Source: Segeticoccus rhizosphaerae
GTDB taxonomy: Bacteria; Actinomycetota; Actinomycetes; Actinomycetales; Dermatophilaceae
Assembly (NCBI RefSeq): GCF_009192725.1
Contig: NZ_VOHR01000001.1
Location: 1-64,000 of the forward strand
DNA: 64,000 nucleotides
Direction: 5' to 3'
The position numbers and the translations under genes were made by a program. The notes under the pieces were generated by a model, which searched no databases, was not told the DNA's origin, and was given only the letters and a program-made list of their open reading frames with translations. This document shows positions 9,091 through 18,178 of the stretch, in pieces. The number at the start of each line of letters is the position of its first letter. Positions within the stretch are counted from its first letter, which is position 1.

Positions 9091-10914
9091 TCAGCGCGAC
9101 TCCGAGGCCTCGGACGACGCCACATGGACGACGCTCGGGTGAGCCGGCTCGTCATACAGTCGGTCGACGAGATCACTGCGCAGCTCTATCACCTTGCGCT
9201 GGTTGACGTATCCCTTGTCGGTGATCTCGCCGGCATCCAGGTCAGGCGGTGCGGTCATGAGCAGGATCCGCTCGATCCGCCCGGCGCGGCCCGCTCCCCT
9301 GCTGTGGACCTCGAGTCCGCGAGCGAGGTGGCCCGCGAGCGCCGGATCGACGTAGGCGTCACCGGCCGCAACAGGGTCACGGCCGAGCAGTTTGCGGGTC
9401 TCCGCGAGGTTGAGCCAGGCGAGCGCGCACGCCTCGTCCCTGTCCTGGCCCGCGATGACCGCGTCGGACAGCTGCGGCAGCGCCGACAGCAGGGAGGTCC
9501 GCAGGGCGCCGACCCGGACGAAGGTGCCGGTGGTGAGCTTGAAGTCCTCGGCGACCCTGCCGCTGAAGAGCAGCCCGGCGTCGGGATCCGCGTCGTCGGC
9601 CAGCCGGACGGCGTCTCCCGTGCGATAGAAACCCTCCGTGTCGAAGGCCGACGCGGTGAGGTCCGGTCGCCGGAAGAAGCCCGGTGTCACCATCGGTCCG
9701 CGCGCGAGGATCTCGTAGGCCTCCCCCTCGGGGCGAAGGAGCACCTCGGCGCCAGGCAGCGGCACGCCGATGCACCGCGCGTCATCGAAGTCGAAGTGCG
9801 CATTCGTCACGGCCGGCGCGGTCTCGGTCAGGCCCCATGAACCGCTGACCGGGATCCGCCTGCCGGTGGTCTTCTCCGCGACGGCTCCGAGCCGTTGGCG
9901 CAGGGCACTGGGCAGTGCCGCCGCCGCGTTGAAAAGCAGCCGCAGCCGGGAGAAGAACGCCTCGGCGAACTCCGGGTCGTCCTCGAGCACCGGCACGAGC
10001 TGGGCGTATCCGGCTGGCACGTTGAAGTAGATCGTGGGTGGCACGTCGGCCAGGTTGGCCAGGCTGCGGGACAGCGCCGGAGGCCCGCCGTCATCCACGT
10101 AGAGGGTGCCGCCGTTGGTGACGACCATGTTCAGGTTGTGGCTGCCACCAAAGGTGTGGCTCCACGGCAGCCAGTCGACGATGACCGGGCGCTCCTCCTC
10201 GAGGAAGGGCCACACCTGCCGCATCATCTGTTGGTTGGAGGCGAGCATCCGGTGTGTCGTGAGCACACCCTTGGGTGCGCCGGTGGACCCCGAGGTGAGC
10301 AGGATCTTGGCAACCGTCTCGGGCCCGATGCCCTCGAACGCCTGACGCACCTGCGACCCGGCCCCGACCGCACGCAACTCCTCGACGGTCGCGCCCACCG
10401 CGCGGTTGCCGCGGCTGGTGATCGCGGGCGTCTGCTGCAGCGTGTCGAGCACGGCGCCGAAGCGGTCGGCATCGTCGGCGAACACCGCACCAGGGGTGAC
10501 GAGCTCGGCGACCTGCCGGATTCGCGCGTGGTCCTTGGACTGCAGCGAGTATGCCGTGCTGGTCGGCACCACGGGCACGCCGGCATTGAGCGCCCCCAGC
10601 ATCATCAACAGGTGGTCCACGGAGTTCCCGGAGAGCACGAGCAGCGGCCGACTCGCGCCCAGGCCGAGGTCGAGCAGGCCCTGGCCGATCGACTCCGCGC
10701 CGGCCACCGCCTCGCCATACGTCACGGTCCGCCAGCCCTCGCTCCCGTCCCGGTCGGCCACCAGCAGTGAGTGGGCGTCCCGGGACGCCCACTCACGGAG
10801 CGAGTGGAGGATCGAGGCGGGATAGGGCCGCAGCTGGTCGGCCGAGCGGAGCAGGATGCTGCCGTCGGGTCGGTCCTCCCGCACGATCCGCGGGGTCGCG
10901 TACAAGGTGGTCAT
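9091..10914 (-). CDS. Feruloyl-CoA synthetase-like AMP-forming acyl-CoA ligase
   Basis: This 607-residue enzyme has the adenylate-forming P-loop [12 protein letters not shown] at 205-216, the GLTETAP motif in the middle, and [10 protein letters not shown] before the hinge. The overall pattern ([20 protein letters not shown] near the N-terminus and [18 protein letters not shown] before the C-terminal domain) is that of feruloyl-CoA synthases, which activate hydroxycinnamates or other aromatic acids with ATP and CoA. The ATG at 10914 has GGAGG four to five bases upstream. No enoyl-CoA hydratase/aldolase or vanillin dehydrogenase gene is next to it, so the substrate is uncertain. Confidence 0.8.
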   Translation of the reverse strand: MTTLYATPRIVREDRPDGSILLRSADQLRPYPASILHSLREWASRDAHSLLVADRDGSEGWRTVTYGEAVAGAESIGQGLLDLGLGASRPLLVLSGNSVDHLLMMLGALNAGVPVVPTSTAYSLQSKDHARIRQVAELVTPGAVFADDADRFGAVLDTLQQTPAITSRGNRAVGATVEELRAVGAGSQVRQAFEGIGPETVAKILLTSGSTGAPKGVLTTHRMLASNQQMMRQVWPFLEEERPVIVDWLPWSHTFGGSHNLNMVVTNGGTLYVDDGGPPALSRSLANLADVPPTIYFNVPAGYAQLVPVLEDDPEFAEAFFSRLRLLFNAAAALPSALRQRLGAVAEKTTGRRIPVSGSWGLTETAPAVTNAHFDFDDARCIGVPLPGAEVLLRPEGEAYEILARGPMVTPGFFRRPDLTASAFDTEGFYRTGDAVRLADDADPDAGLLFSGRVAEDFKLTTGTFVRVGALRTSLLSALPQLSDAVIAGQDRDEACALAWLNLAETRKLLGRDPVAAGDAYVDPALAGHLARGLEVHSRGAGRAGRIERILLMTAPPDLDAGEITDKGYVNQRKVIELRSDLVDRLYDEPAHPSVVHVASSEASESR

Positions 10915-11226
10915 CGAGCCTCCTTCGGGGGACTGCCATCTGCTCAGTGACCTGATCGCGCAGATCACGACCCCACGCATGGTCTGCCCCCATCGTGCCG
11001 CTGAGAGCTCTGATATTCGACGCATAGATGCAGTGACGTCAAGGCCTTGTAGCCCTTTTTCCTCGGCCCACTCGGAAATCGACCGGGGCGGCCACCTCGA
11101 GGGCAGCTCAGGGTTCGGCGCGGCGCTCAACGCGTGGGGTCGTAGGCTGGGGTGGGAGGCACGCCACGACTCGGAGCCTCTCGCACGAGTGACACGCTGC
11201 AACCTCGACTGGCAAGGGAGCCGTCC
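10915..11226. other. 312-base divergent intergenic region, ligase/lipA
   Basis: No credible gene lies here. The region must carry promoters for the acyl-CoA ligase (minus) and lipA (plus). One minus-strand promoter candidate is listed separately. Part of the lipA-proximal end could encode extra N-terminal residues of LipA (from 11152), but these do not resemble the family. Confidence 0.6.
11013..11042 (-). promoter_or_regulatory. Candidate promoter of the acyl-CoA ligase
   Basis: On the minus strand TTGACG (11042-11037) is followed after 18 bases by GAATAT (11018-11013), giving a leader of about 95 bases before the ligase ATG. This is a pattern match only. Confidence 0.4.
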
Positions 11227-12255
11227 GTGACCGTCGCACCCGAGGGCCGCCGCATGCTGCGCGTGGAGGCGCGCAACGCCGAGACCCCGATCGAGCGCAA
11301 GCCGTCCTGGATCCGGACCACCGCCAAGATGGGCCCGGCCTACACCCAGCTGCACTCCCTGGTGAAGAGCGAGGGACTGCACACCGTCTGCCAGGAGGCG
11401 GGCTGCCCCAACATCTTCGAGTGCTGGGAGGACCGGGAGGCGACCTTCCTCATCGGCGGCGAACAGTGCACCAGGCGCTGCGACTTCTGCCAGATCGACA
11501 CGGGGCGCCCTGCCGAGCTCGACCGGGACGAACCACGGCGCGTCGCCGAGTCGGTCCAGCAGATGGGCCTGCGCTACGCCACCATCACCGGGGTCGCCCG
11601 CGACGACCTGCCGGATGGCGGTGCCTGGCTGTATGCCGAGACCGTGCGCAAGGTGCACGAGCTCAACCCCGGCACGGGGGTCGAGATCCTCATCCCCGAC
11701 TTCAACGGGGTCCCCGACCAGGTCGACCAGGTGATCGACGCCGGTCCCGAGGTGTTCGCCCACAACGTGGAGACGGTGCCGCGCATCTTCAAGCGGATCC
11801 GCCCGGCCTTCCGCTACGACCGGTCGCTCGCGGTGATCACCCGCGGCAAGGACGCCGGTCTCGTGACCAAGTCCAACCTGATCCTCGGCATGGGCGAGGA
11901 GGAGCACGAGATCGAGCAGGCCATCCGCGACCTGCACGAGGCGGGCACCGACCTGCTCACCATCACCCAGTACCTCCGGCCCTCCCCTCGCCACCACCCG
12001 GTGGACCGGTGGGCCAAGCCGGAGGAGTTCGTGCACTGGTCGGACCTGGCCGAGCAGATCGGCTTCAAGGGCGTCATGAGCGGGCCCCTGGTCCGCTCGT
12101 CCTACCGGGCCGGGCGCCTCTGGGCCCAGGCGATGCGCCGCAGCGGCAAGCCAGTGCCGCCTGAGCTGGCGCACCTGGCCGAGGCCGCGGCGGCCTCCCC
12201 GGCGCGTCAGGAGGCGGCCTCACTCGTGGGGCGCGCCCTCTCCGACGTATCCTGA
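11227..12255 (+). CDS. lipA: Lipoyl synthase LipA
   Basis: LipA is a radical SAM enzyme that inserts two sulfurs into protein-bound octanoyl groups. Both iron-sulfur cluster motifs are intact: the auxiliary cluster cysteines at 55, 60 and 66 (C-x4-C-x5-C) and the radical SAM cysteines at 81, 85 and 88 (CTRRCDFC). The conserved C-terminal RSSYRAG provides the auxiliary-cluster serine. The GTG start at 11227 gives 342 residues, normal for actinobacteria; the upstream in-frame extension has no family similarity. It is followed six bases later by DUF4191, the usual actinobacterial order. Confidence 0.96.
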   Translation: MTVAPEGRRMLRVEARNAETPIERKPSWIRTTAKMGPAYTQLHSLVKSEGLHTVCQEAGCPNIFECWEDREATFLIGGEQCTRRCDFCQIDTGRPAELDRDEPRRVAESVQQMGLRYATITGVARDDLPDGGAWLYAETVRKVHELNPGTGVEILIPDFNGVPDQVDQVIDAGPEVFAHNVETVPRIFKRIRPAFRYDRSLAVITRGKDAGLVTKSNLILGMGEEEHEIEQAIRDLHEAGTDLLTITQYLRPSPRHHPVDRWAKPEEFVHWSDLAEQIGFKGVMSGPLVRSSYRAGRLWAQAMRRSGKPVPPELAHLAEAAAASPARQEAASLVGRALSDVS

Positions 12256-12260
12256 CCCCC

Positions 12261-13049
12261 ATGGCCCGCAGCAAGAACTCCGAGCAGTCGACCGCGCCCT
12301 CGTCCGGGCTCTCGTCCAGGTTCCGGCGCAAGCCGAAGGACCCGAACAAGAAGCCGGGACGGGTCGCGCAGATCCGTCAGATCTACACGGTCTCCCGCCA
12401 GACCGACCCCAACATCGGGTGGTGGATGCTGCTCTCGGCCCTCGTGGTCTTTGCGGTCCTGCTCGTGGTCGGGCTGTTCACCGGGCACCCCTACCTGTTC
12501 GGGTTCTTCGGCATCATGTTCGGCCTGATGGTGGCCATGCTGGTGATGAGCCGGCGAGCCGAGCGAGCGGCATACAAGAGCATCGAGGGCAAGGCGGGAG
12601 CGACCGGTGCTGCGCTGGGCGCCCTGCGGCGCGGTTGGTACTACGACAAGGAGCCGGTGGCGGCCGAGGCGCCGCGTGGCCGGAACCCGCGTGACCTCGC
12701 GAACGCTGCCATGGTCTTCCGCGCCATCGGGCGGCCGGGCGTCGTGCTCGTGGCCGAGGGACCGAAGGGGCCCGCGATCCGCCTGGCCGAGTCCGAGCGC
12801 AAGAAGGTCACCCGGGTCACCGGGGGCAACGTGCCCATCACGGTGCTGCGCATCGGCCAGGGCGACGACGCCGTCCCGGTCAACAAGCTGACCAAGCGGA
12901 TCACCAAGCTCAAGCCCACGCTGACCAAGGCCGAGGTGTCCGCGGTCAACAAGCGGCTCAAGGCGCTGGGCGGCCTCAAGCCTCCCGTGCCCGCCGGCGT
13001 CGACCCGACCAAGGTCCGGATGGACCGCAAGGGACTCAAGGGTCGCTGA
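12261..13049 (+). CDS. DUF4191 family membrane protein
   Basis: This 262-residue protein has a basic N-terminus (RFRRKPKDPNKKPGR), two membrane helices between about residues 55 and 100, and a long cytoplasmic C-terminal domain rich in Lys (GLKPPVPAGVDPTKVRMDRKGLKGR near the end is split across the final segment). It matches DUF4191, an actinobacterial family conserved directly after lipA; its function is unknown. The start is five bases after the lipA stop, so the two are almost certainly cotranscribed. Confidence 0.85.
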   Translation: MARSKNSEQSTAPSSGLSSRFRRKPKDPNKKPGRVAQIRQIYTVSRQTDPNIGWWMLLSALVVFAVLLVVGLFTGHPYLFGFFGIMFGLMVAMLVMSRRAERAAYKSIEGKAGATGAALGALRRGWYYDKEPVAAEAPRGRNPRDLANAAMVFRAIGRPGVVLVAEGPKGPAIRLAESERKKVTRVTGGNVPITVLRIGQGDDAVPVNKLTKRITKLKPTLTKAEVSAVNKRLKALGGLKPPVPAGVDPTKVRMDRKGLKGR

Positions 13050-13075
13050 CCCGGCACGGCCCCTGCTCGGCAACC

Positions 13076-13525
13076 TCAGAGGCGGACGATCAGCGTCCCG
13101 GCTGCCTTGTCGTGCCAGCCCCGCCCGTCGCGCCCCAGGATCAGCGCAGGAATGACGAGGCACACCAGGACGGTGCGGACCAGCGCCCGCCACAGCCCGG
13201 CGGGACGGCCGTCGAGACGGATCACCCGCAGCCCGAGGACGCGGTGCCCGATGGTGGAGCCCAGCGTGCTGACCAGGAGCAGGTTCTCCACGGCGAAGAC
13301 CGCCAGCGGCCAGAGGCTGCCCTCTCCGCCGCCGAGCCGGTAACCGAGGAAGCCGGCCGCGATGATGCTGCACAGGACCCAGTCGATGAAGATCGCGATG
13401 AGTCGGCGGCCGAAGGTGCCCATCGCGCCTCGCCCCTCCTCGGGGAGCCCCAGGAGCTCGCCGGGATAGGTCGGGGACGGCCGAGCGGAGTCGGGGCGAG
13501 GCCCGGCGGCGTGAGGATCTGGCAC
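13076..13525 (-). CDS. RDD family membrane protein
   Basis: This 149-residue protein has a proline-rich N-terminus of about 35 residues, then the RDD core with RRLIAIFIDW at about 40-49 (conserved Arg and Asp), three hydrophobic segments, and GHRVLGLRV plus GLWRALVRTVL. RDD proteins are small membrane proteins, some linked to sodium or proton exchange; this one's role is unknown. It converges on DUF4191 and diverges from glnA, the standard actinobacterial arrangement. The GTG start at 13525 gives the expected length. Confidence 0.82.
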   Translation of the reverse strand: MPDPHAAGPRPDSARPSPTYPGELLGLPEEGRGAMGTFGRRLIAIFIDWVLCSIIAAGFLGYRLGGGEGSLWPLAVFAVENLLLVSTLGSTIGHRVLGLRVIRLDGRPAGLWRALVRTVLVCLVIPALILGRDGRGWHDKAAGTLIVRL

Positions 13526-13567
13526 ACACCAAGGTTAGACGGGACGAAACACGGGTGAAACGTTCGG

Positions 13568-13583
13568 GTCACGACCGAGAAAC
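13568..13583 (+). promoter_or_regulatory. GlnR-like binding site upstream of glnA
   Basis: GTCAC-N6-GAAAC (13568-13583) fits the actinobacterial GlnR consensus gTnAC-n6-GaAAC and lies 65-80 bases upstream of the glnA start. A further GAAAC lies at 13555-13561. GlnR control of glnA is established in actinomycetes; occupancy here is inference. Confidence 0.5.
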
Positions 13584-13647
13584 ACCGGCCCGATAGTCTC
13601 GTTCCGAGGGTCGGCAGCAGGCGTCGGCGCCATCCACAGGAGGATTG

Positions 13648-15072
13648 ATGTTCAGCAGCCCCGAAGAGTGCCTCGAGTTCATCAAGAACGAGGAGGTGCA
13701 GTTCGTCGACGTACGGTTCTGTGACCTGCCCGGGGTGATGCAGCACTTCAACGTGCCCGCCAGGTCCTTCACCCTGGACGCGTTCACCCAGGGCCAGATG
13801 TTCGACGGGTCGTCCATCCGCGGCTTCCAGGCGATCCACGAGTCCGACATGAAGCTCATCCCGGACCCGACCACGGCCTACCTCGACCCGTTCCGCAAGG
13901 AGAAGACGCTCATCCTCAACTTCTCCATCGTCGACCCGTACACCGCTGAGCCCTACAGCCGCGACCCACGCAACATCGCGGCGAAGGCGGAGGCCTACCT
14001 GGCCTCGACCGGGATCGCCGACTCCTGCTTCTTCGGGGCCGAGGCGGAGTTCTACGTCTTCGACGACATCCGGTTCGAGACCAATGCCCACGCCGGCTAC
14101 TACTTCATCGACTCGGTCGCCGCGGCCTGGAACACCGGCCGCGAGGAGGAGGGCGGCAACCGCGGCTACAAGCCCCGCTACAAGGGTGGCTACTTCCCGG
14201 TGCCCCCGACCGACCACTTCGCCGACCTGCGAGACACGATGACGCTCAACCTCGAGGGGGTCGGGTTGCAGGTCGAGCGGGCGCACCACGAGGTGGGCAC
14301 AGCCGGGCAGCAGGAGATCAACTACCGGTTCGACACCCTGCTCGGCGCGGCGGACGACGTGATGAAGTTCAAGTACGTCGTCAAGCACACTGCCTGGGAC
14401 GCCGGCAAGACGGCGACGTTCATGCCCAAGCCGATCTTCGGTGACAACGGATCCGGCATGCACTGCCACCAGTCGCTCTGGAAGGACGGTGAACCGCTCT
14501 TCTACGACGAGCAGGGGTATGGCGGGTTGTCCGACATAGCGCGCTGGTACATCGGTGGTCTGCTCCGGCACGCGCCCTCGGTGATCGCCTTCACCAACCC
14601 GACGATCAACTCCTACCACCGGTTGGTCCCGGGCTACGAGGCTCCGGTCAACCTCGTCTACTCGGCGCGCAACCGCTCCGCATGCGTCCGCATCCCGTTG
14701 ACCGGCGACTCCCCCAAGGCCAAGCGGATCGAGTTCCGCGTGCCGGACCCGTCGGCCAACCCCTACCTCGCCTTCGCCGCCCAGCTGATGGCGGGAATCG
14801 ACGGGATCCGCAACCGGATCGAGCCCCCGGAGCCCATCGACAAGGACCTCTACGAGCTGCCCCCGGAGGAGCACCAGGAGATCCAGCAGGTCCCCGGTTC
14901 GCTGCCCGAGGTGCTGCAGTCCCTGGAGGCCGACCACGAATACCTACTCGAGGGAGACGTTTTCACCGAAGACCTCATCTCCACGTGGTGCGAGTGGAAG
15001 CGCAAGAACGAGATCGACCCGATCCGGTTCCGGCCGCACCCGCACGAGTTCGAGATGTACTACGACCTGTAG
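13648..15072 (+). CDS. glnA: Glutamine synthetase type I (glnA1)
   Basis: This 474-residue enzyme makes glutamine from glutamate, ammonia and ATP. It is the beta-type I form: it carries the adenylylation tyrosine at 402 in DLYELPPEE, along with the ammonium-binding DGSSIRGF segment, the ATP-site [12 protein letters not shown] and the glutamate-binding NRSACVRIP. The ATG at 13648 has AGGAGG a few bases upstream; an in-frame TTG one codon earlier is not needed. Activity is probably adjusted by GlnE-type adenylylation, and transcription may be GlnR-controlled given the box upstream. It converges with the first LacI gene. Confidence 0.97.
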   Translation: MFSSPEECLEFIKNEEVQFVDVRFCDLPGVMQHFNVPARSFTLDAFTQGQMFDGSSIRGFQAIHESDMKLIPDPTTAYLDPFRKEKTLILNFSIVDPYTAEPYSRDPRNIAAKAEAYLASTGIADSCFFGAEAEFYVFDDIRFETNAHAGYYFIDSVAAAWNTGREEEGGNRGYKPRYKGGYFPVPPTDHFADLRDTMTLNLEGVGLQVERAHHEVGTAGQQEINYRFDTLLGAADDVMKFKYVVKHTAWDAGKTATFMPKPIFGDNGSGMHCHQSLWKDGEPLFYDEQGYGGLSDIARWYIGGLLRHAPSVIAFTNPTINSYHRLVPGYEAPVNLVYSARNRSACVRIPLTGDSPKAKRIEFRVPDPSANPYLAFAAQLMAGIDGIRNRIEPPEPIDKDLYELPPEEHQEIQQVPGSLPEVLQSLEADHEYLLEGDVFTEDLISTWCEWKRKNEIDPIRFRPHPHEFEMYYDL

Positions 15073-15145
15073 ACGTGTCTCCGTGCTCCTGCTCGTCTCC
15101 TCGCGTGAGGTGGACCGATGTGGCGCGTGGTGGTTGCTCGTCCAT

Positions 15146-16144
15146 TCAGCGGAGGTGGCGAGAGCTCGCGCGGACGATCAGCTCGGTCGAGAGCCTGACG
15201 TGGCGAGCGCGCTTCGGGGCGGTGCCCGCGATCCGCTCGGTCAGCAGCCGGGCTGCGGTCGCCCCGATGTCGTAAGCCGGCTGGGCGACCACGGTCAGAG
15301 GCGGGTCGATGAAGCGGGCCCACGGGGTGTCGTCGAAGGCGACCAGGCCAAGGTCGCGCCCCGGCTTGATACCTCGCCGGTTGAGTTCCCCGAGGGCGCC
15401 GAGCGCCATCGTCGCGTTGGCGATCAACACGGAGTCCGGCGGCCTGCGCTCGTCCAGCAGCGATCCCATCGCCTCGCGTGCACTCTCCTCATGGAAGTCC
15501 GCGTGCCGCACCAGTGACATCGCTGGGCGCCGGCGCGCGTCCTTCACGGCGTCCAGGTATCCCTGCAGGCGCTCTTGGGCAGTGTCGGTCCGCTCCGGCC
15601 CGGTGAGGCAGGCAGGGCGCGACCAACCAGTGGCGAACAGGTGGTTGGTCGCATCGCGGGCACCAGCGCGGGAGTGCACCATCACCGAGTCGGCGGCCTT
15701 GTGACTCGACCGGTCGACCGTCACCAGAGGGATCGCCGCGTTCACCAAGCGGGACACGTCGCTGCCCCGCGTGTTCGGCGACATGATGACGCCGGCGACC
15801 TGCTCCTGCTCAGCGACCCTGAGGTAACGCTGTTCCTTGTCCTGGTCTTCATCTGAGTTGCACAGAAGCACGGAGAAACCCTGACCCTGGGCTACGTCCT
15901 CAACACCGCGGGCGACCGCCGTGAAGAACGGGTTCGCGATGTCCGAGATGATCAGCGCCCACACGTCAGTCCGCTGCCGACGCAGGTTTCGCGCCACACC
16001 GTTGGGTCGGTAGCCCAGCTCGTCTGCCGCCGCACGGACCCGTTCAGCGAGCGCCGGGTCCACCGTCGTGACGTTGTTGAGGGCGCGGGACACCGTCGCT
16101 GGAGAGACACCAGCCCGACGCGCCACGTCGATGAGCTTCGCCAA
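15146..16144 (-). CDS. LacI family transcriptional regulator (paralogue 1)
   Basis: This is a 332-residue regulator with the LacI helix-turn-helix (KLIDVARRAGVSPATVSRAL), hinge NGVARNLRRQRT and a periplasmic-binding-protein type effector domain (IISDIANPFFTAV, LVAFDDTPWARF). I chose TTG at 16144 because GGAGG lies five bases upstream and the length then equals that of its neighbour. By eye roughly two thirds of positions are identical to paralogue 2, and the recognition helices differ at only two positions, so both may bind the same operators. It is the last gene of the minus-strand sugar importer block, 132-odd bases from paralogue 2, so it may have its own promoter. Confidence 0.88.
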   Translation of the reverse strand: MAKLIDVARRAGVSPATVSRALNNVTTVDPALAERVRAAADELGYRPNGVARNLRRQRTDVWALIISDIANPFFTAVARGVEDVAQGQGFSVLLCNSDEDQDKEQRYLRVAEQEQVAGVIMSPNTRGSDVSRLVNAAIPLVTVDRSSHKAADSVMVHSRAGARDATNHLFATGWSRPACLTGPERTDTAQERLQGYLDAVKDARRRPAMSLVRHADFHEESAREAMGSLLDERRPPDSVLIANATMALGALGELNRRGIKPGRDLGLVAFDDTPWARFIDPPLTVVAQPAYDIGATAARLLTERIAGTAPKRARHVRLSTELIVRASSRHLR

Positions 16145-16159
16145 CCCGACCTCCACTTA

Positions 16160-16185
16160 GTTCAGCCAACTCGCGGCGAGTGAAC
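16160..16185. promoter_or_regulatory. Interrupted inverted repeat upstream of LacI paralogue 1
   Basis: ACTCG-CGG-CGAGT (16169-16181) is flanked by GTTC (16160-16163) and GAAC (16182-16185), which can also pair. It sits about 15 bases upstream of the regulator's start and could be an autoregulatory operator or a leader hairpin. Confidence 0.3.
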
Positions 16186-16288
16186 ACCGCTCGGAGACCC
16201 TGCCTCCGGCGATTCTTACGTGGCAGCCTACGGCGCGCTGGTGGCCTGACCCGACATACCTGGCCTGCTTCGCTTCGCCGCTGCGGGG

Positions 16289-17287
16289 TCAGCGGTGCCG
16301 CAGGGAACTCTCACGAACGATGAGCTCCGTGGAGAGCACGATGTGACGGGCTCGTTTCCGCGCCGAGCCCGTAATGCGTTCGGTCAGCAGGTGGCCCGCG
16401 GTCGCCCCGATCTCGTGGGTCGGTTGCGCGACGACCGTCAGGGCCGGATCGGTCAACCGCGCCCACGGGGCATCGTCGAAGGCCACCAGTCCGACGTCGC
16501 GGCCGGGCTTCAGCCCACGCTCGGCCAACTCCTGCAGGACGCCGAGGGTCATGGTTGCGTTGGCGACGAAGAACGCGTCCGGCGGGTCCGGCACGTCGAG
16601 CAAGCTCGCCGCCGCTGCCACGGCGCCCGCTTCCTGAAAGTCCGTGTGCCGCACCAAGCCTTGGGTCATCCGTCGTGGAGCACGCGCGATGGCATCAAGA
16701 TATCCCTGGAGTCGGTCCTCGGCAGTCTGTGCGTAGTCCGGCCCGGTGATACAGGCCGGGCGGCGCCAGCCGCTGTCAAGCAAGTGTTGCGTGGCGCCAC
16801 GCGCTCCTCGCCTCGATTGCACCGTCACCGAGTCAACCGGCTTACGCACGGTCCGGTCGATGGTCACCACTGGGATCGATGCGTCCACCAAGCGAGCGAC
16901 GTCGCTGCCGCGCATGTTCGGGGAGATGATGACCCCCGCCACCTGTTCCTGCTCGGCCACCTGCAGGTAACGGTCCTCCTTGCCCCTGTTCTCGTCGGAG
17001 TTGCACAAGAGGACCGAGAACCCGTGCTCTCGGCCGACGTCCTCCACGCCGCGCGCCACCGCGGTGAAGAACGGGTTCTCGATGTCGGAGATGATCAGCG
17101 CCCACACGTCGGTCCGTTGCCGGCGTAGGTTGCGCGCGACACCGTTGGGGCGGTAGGCGAGCTCATCGGCCGCCGAGCGCACTCGCTCAGCCAGGGACTG
17201 ATCGACGGTGGGGACGTTGTTGAGAACACGCGACACCGTTGCCGACGAAACGCCGGCGAGCCGCGCCACATCGACGATCTTGACCAC
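16289..17287 (-). CDS. LacI family transcriptional regulator (paralogue 2)
   Basis: This 332-residue LacI-type repressor has the DNA-binding domain KIVDVARLAGVSSATVSRVL, the same hinge as paralogue 1 and an effector domain with IISDIENPFFTAV and LVAFDDAPWARL. The GTG at 17287 sits after GAGGGTGG. It lies 74 bases downstream of the importer ATPase gene and upstream of paralogue 1, the product of a tandem duplication. It probably senses the imported sugar or a catabolite and controls the importer and fucose genes; a 12-base motif 17 bases upstream of its start recurs at the importer promoter. Confidence 0.88.
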   Translation of the reverse strand: MVKIVDVARLAGVSSATVSRVLNNVPTVDQSLAERVRSAADELAYRPNGVARNLRRQRTDVWALIISDIENPFFTAVARGVEDVGREHGFSVLLCNSDENRGKEDRYLQVAEQEQVAGVIISPNMRGSDVARLVDASIPVVTIDRTVRKPVDSVTVQSRRGARGATQHLLDSGWRRPACITGPDYAQTAEDRLQGYLDAIARAPRRMTQGLVRHTDFQEAGAVAAAASLLDVPDPPDAFFVANATMTLGVLQELAERGLKPGRDVGLVAFDDAPWARLTDPALTVVAQPTHEIGATAGHLLTERITGSARKRARHIVLSTELIVRESSLRHR

Positions 17288-17303
17288 CCACCCTCACGCC
17301 CCC

Positions 17304-17315
17304 GTCAATCGCTCC
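17304..17315. repeat. GTCAATCGCTCC motif, copy 1
   Basis: This 12-mer recurs exactly at 20507-20518, upstream of the importer permease. Here it lies 17-28 bases upstream of the LacI paralogue 2 start. It may be a shared regulator site. Confidence 0.35.
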
Positions 17316-17361
17316 CGCTCGAGCCTGGCACGGCCTGCATGCGCCTGGGCGGTTGGGTGGT

Positions 17362-18159
17362 TCACGCAAACTCCAGTCCAGAGGCGTCGTCGGCTCCGGT
17401 GATCATCGAGACGATCTCCTGGGGGCGCACCTCGGCGGCCTTCCGCGCGCCGACCATTCTTCCGTGTCGAAGCACCCAGATGGTGTCCACGAGGTCGAAG
17501 ACCTGGCGCAGGTTGTGGCTCACCATGAGCACGGTGACACCCTGGTCCTTGAGAGTGTGGATGATCTCCTCAACCTTTGCGGTCTCCTGGACGCCGAGCG
17601 CTGCCGTCGGCTCGTCCAGGACGATCATCTTCGAACCCCACCCCGCAGCGCGGGCGATCGCCACCCCTTGGCGTTGGCCGCCGGACATCCCCATGATCAT
17701 GGCCCCCAGGTCGGGGATCTGCACGCCGGTTCGCTCCAGCAGGGCGCGTGCTTCGGTCTTCATGGCCGCACGGTTCAGCACACTGAACGGCCCGAGGCGG
17801 AGCAGGTAACGCTCTCTGCCAAGGAAGAGATTGGCAACGACATCAAGGTGATCGGCGAGGGCGAGCGTCTGGTACACGGTTTCGATGCCATGCCTGCGCG
17901 CCTCCAGAGGGGAGCGAAAATGCCTTTCCTCCCCCGCGAACCAAAAGCTGCCGTCGTCAGCATGCTCTGCGCCCGTGAGGATCTTGACCAAGGTCGACTT
18001 CCCGGCACCGTTGTCACCCACGAGCGCGACGTGCTCACCGGTGTCGACTTGCAGGTCGACATCCTGAAGGGCTTGAACACCACCGAACCGCTTCGAAATG
18101 CCCTCTACCTTCAGCATCGGCTCGGTCACGCTGGCATCCTGCGAATTCATCTGTTCCAT
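17362..18159 (-). CDS. Sugar ABC importer ATP-binding protein (CUT2, single domain)
   Basis: This 265-residue ATPase powers uptake by the importer encoded just upstream. Walker A GDNGAGKS at 48-55, signature MSGGQRQGVAIARA, Walker B MIVLDEP and H-loop MVSH are intact. CUT2 importers usually have a double-length RbsA/XylG ATPase; this is a half-length form that would act as a homodimer, as in FrcA-type systems. It follows the binding-protein gene by 19 bases. The first ATG (18159) follows GAGAG; an ATG three codons later is also possible. Confidence 0.88.
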   Translation of the reverse strand: MEQMNSQDASVTEPMLKVEGISKRFGGVQALQDVDLQVDTGEHVALVGDNGAGKSTLVKILTGAEHADDGSFWFAGEERHFRSPLEARRHGIETVYQTLALADHLDVVANLFLGRERYLLRLGPFSVLNRAAMKTEARALLERTGVQIPDLGAMIMGMSGGQRQGVAIARAAGWGSKMIVLDEPTAALGVQETAKVEEIIHTLKDQGVTVLMVSHNLRQVFDLVDTIWVLRHGRMVGARKAAEVRPQEIVSMITGADDASGLEFA

Positions 18160-18178
18160 ACGCTCTCGATTCGGTGCC

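Noticed and set aside
10915-12174. A long minus-strand reading frame continuing upstream of the acyl-CoA ligase, opposite lipA
   Set aside because: Only the part below 10914 matches the ligase family. The rest is antisense to lipA and has the His/Gly/Arg-rich composition of high-GC shadow frames.
13222-14937. A 571-residue minus-strand frame opposite glnA
   Set aside because: Antisense to a certain gene; composition rich in Asp/Arg/Val/Gly with no motif. Its tail overlaps the RDD gene in a different frame.
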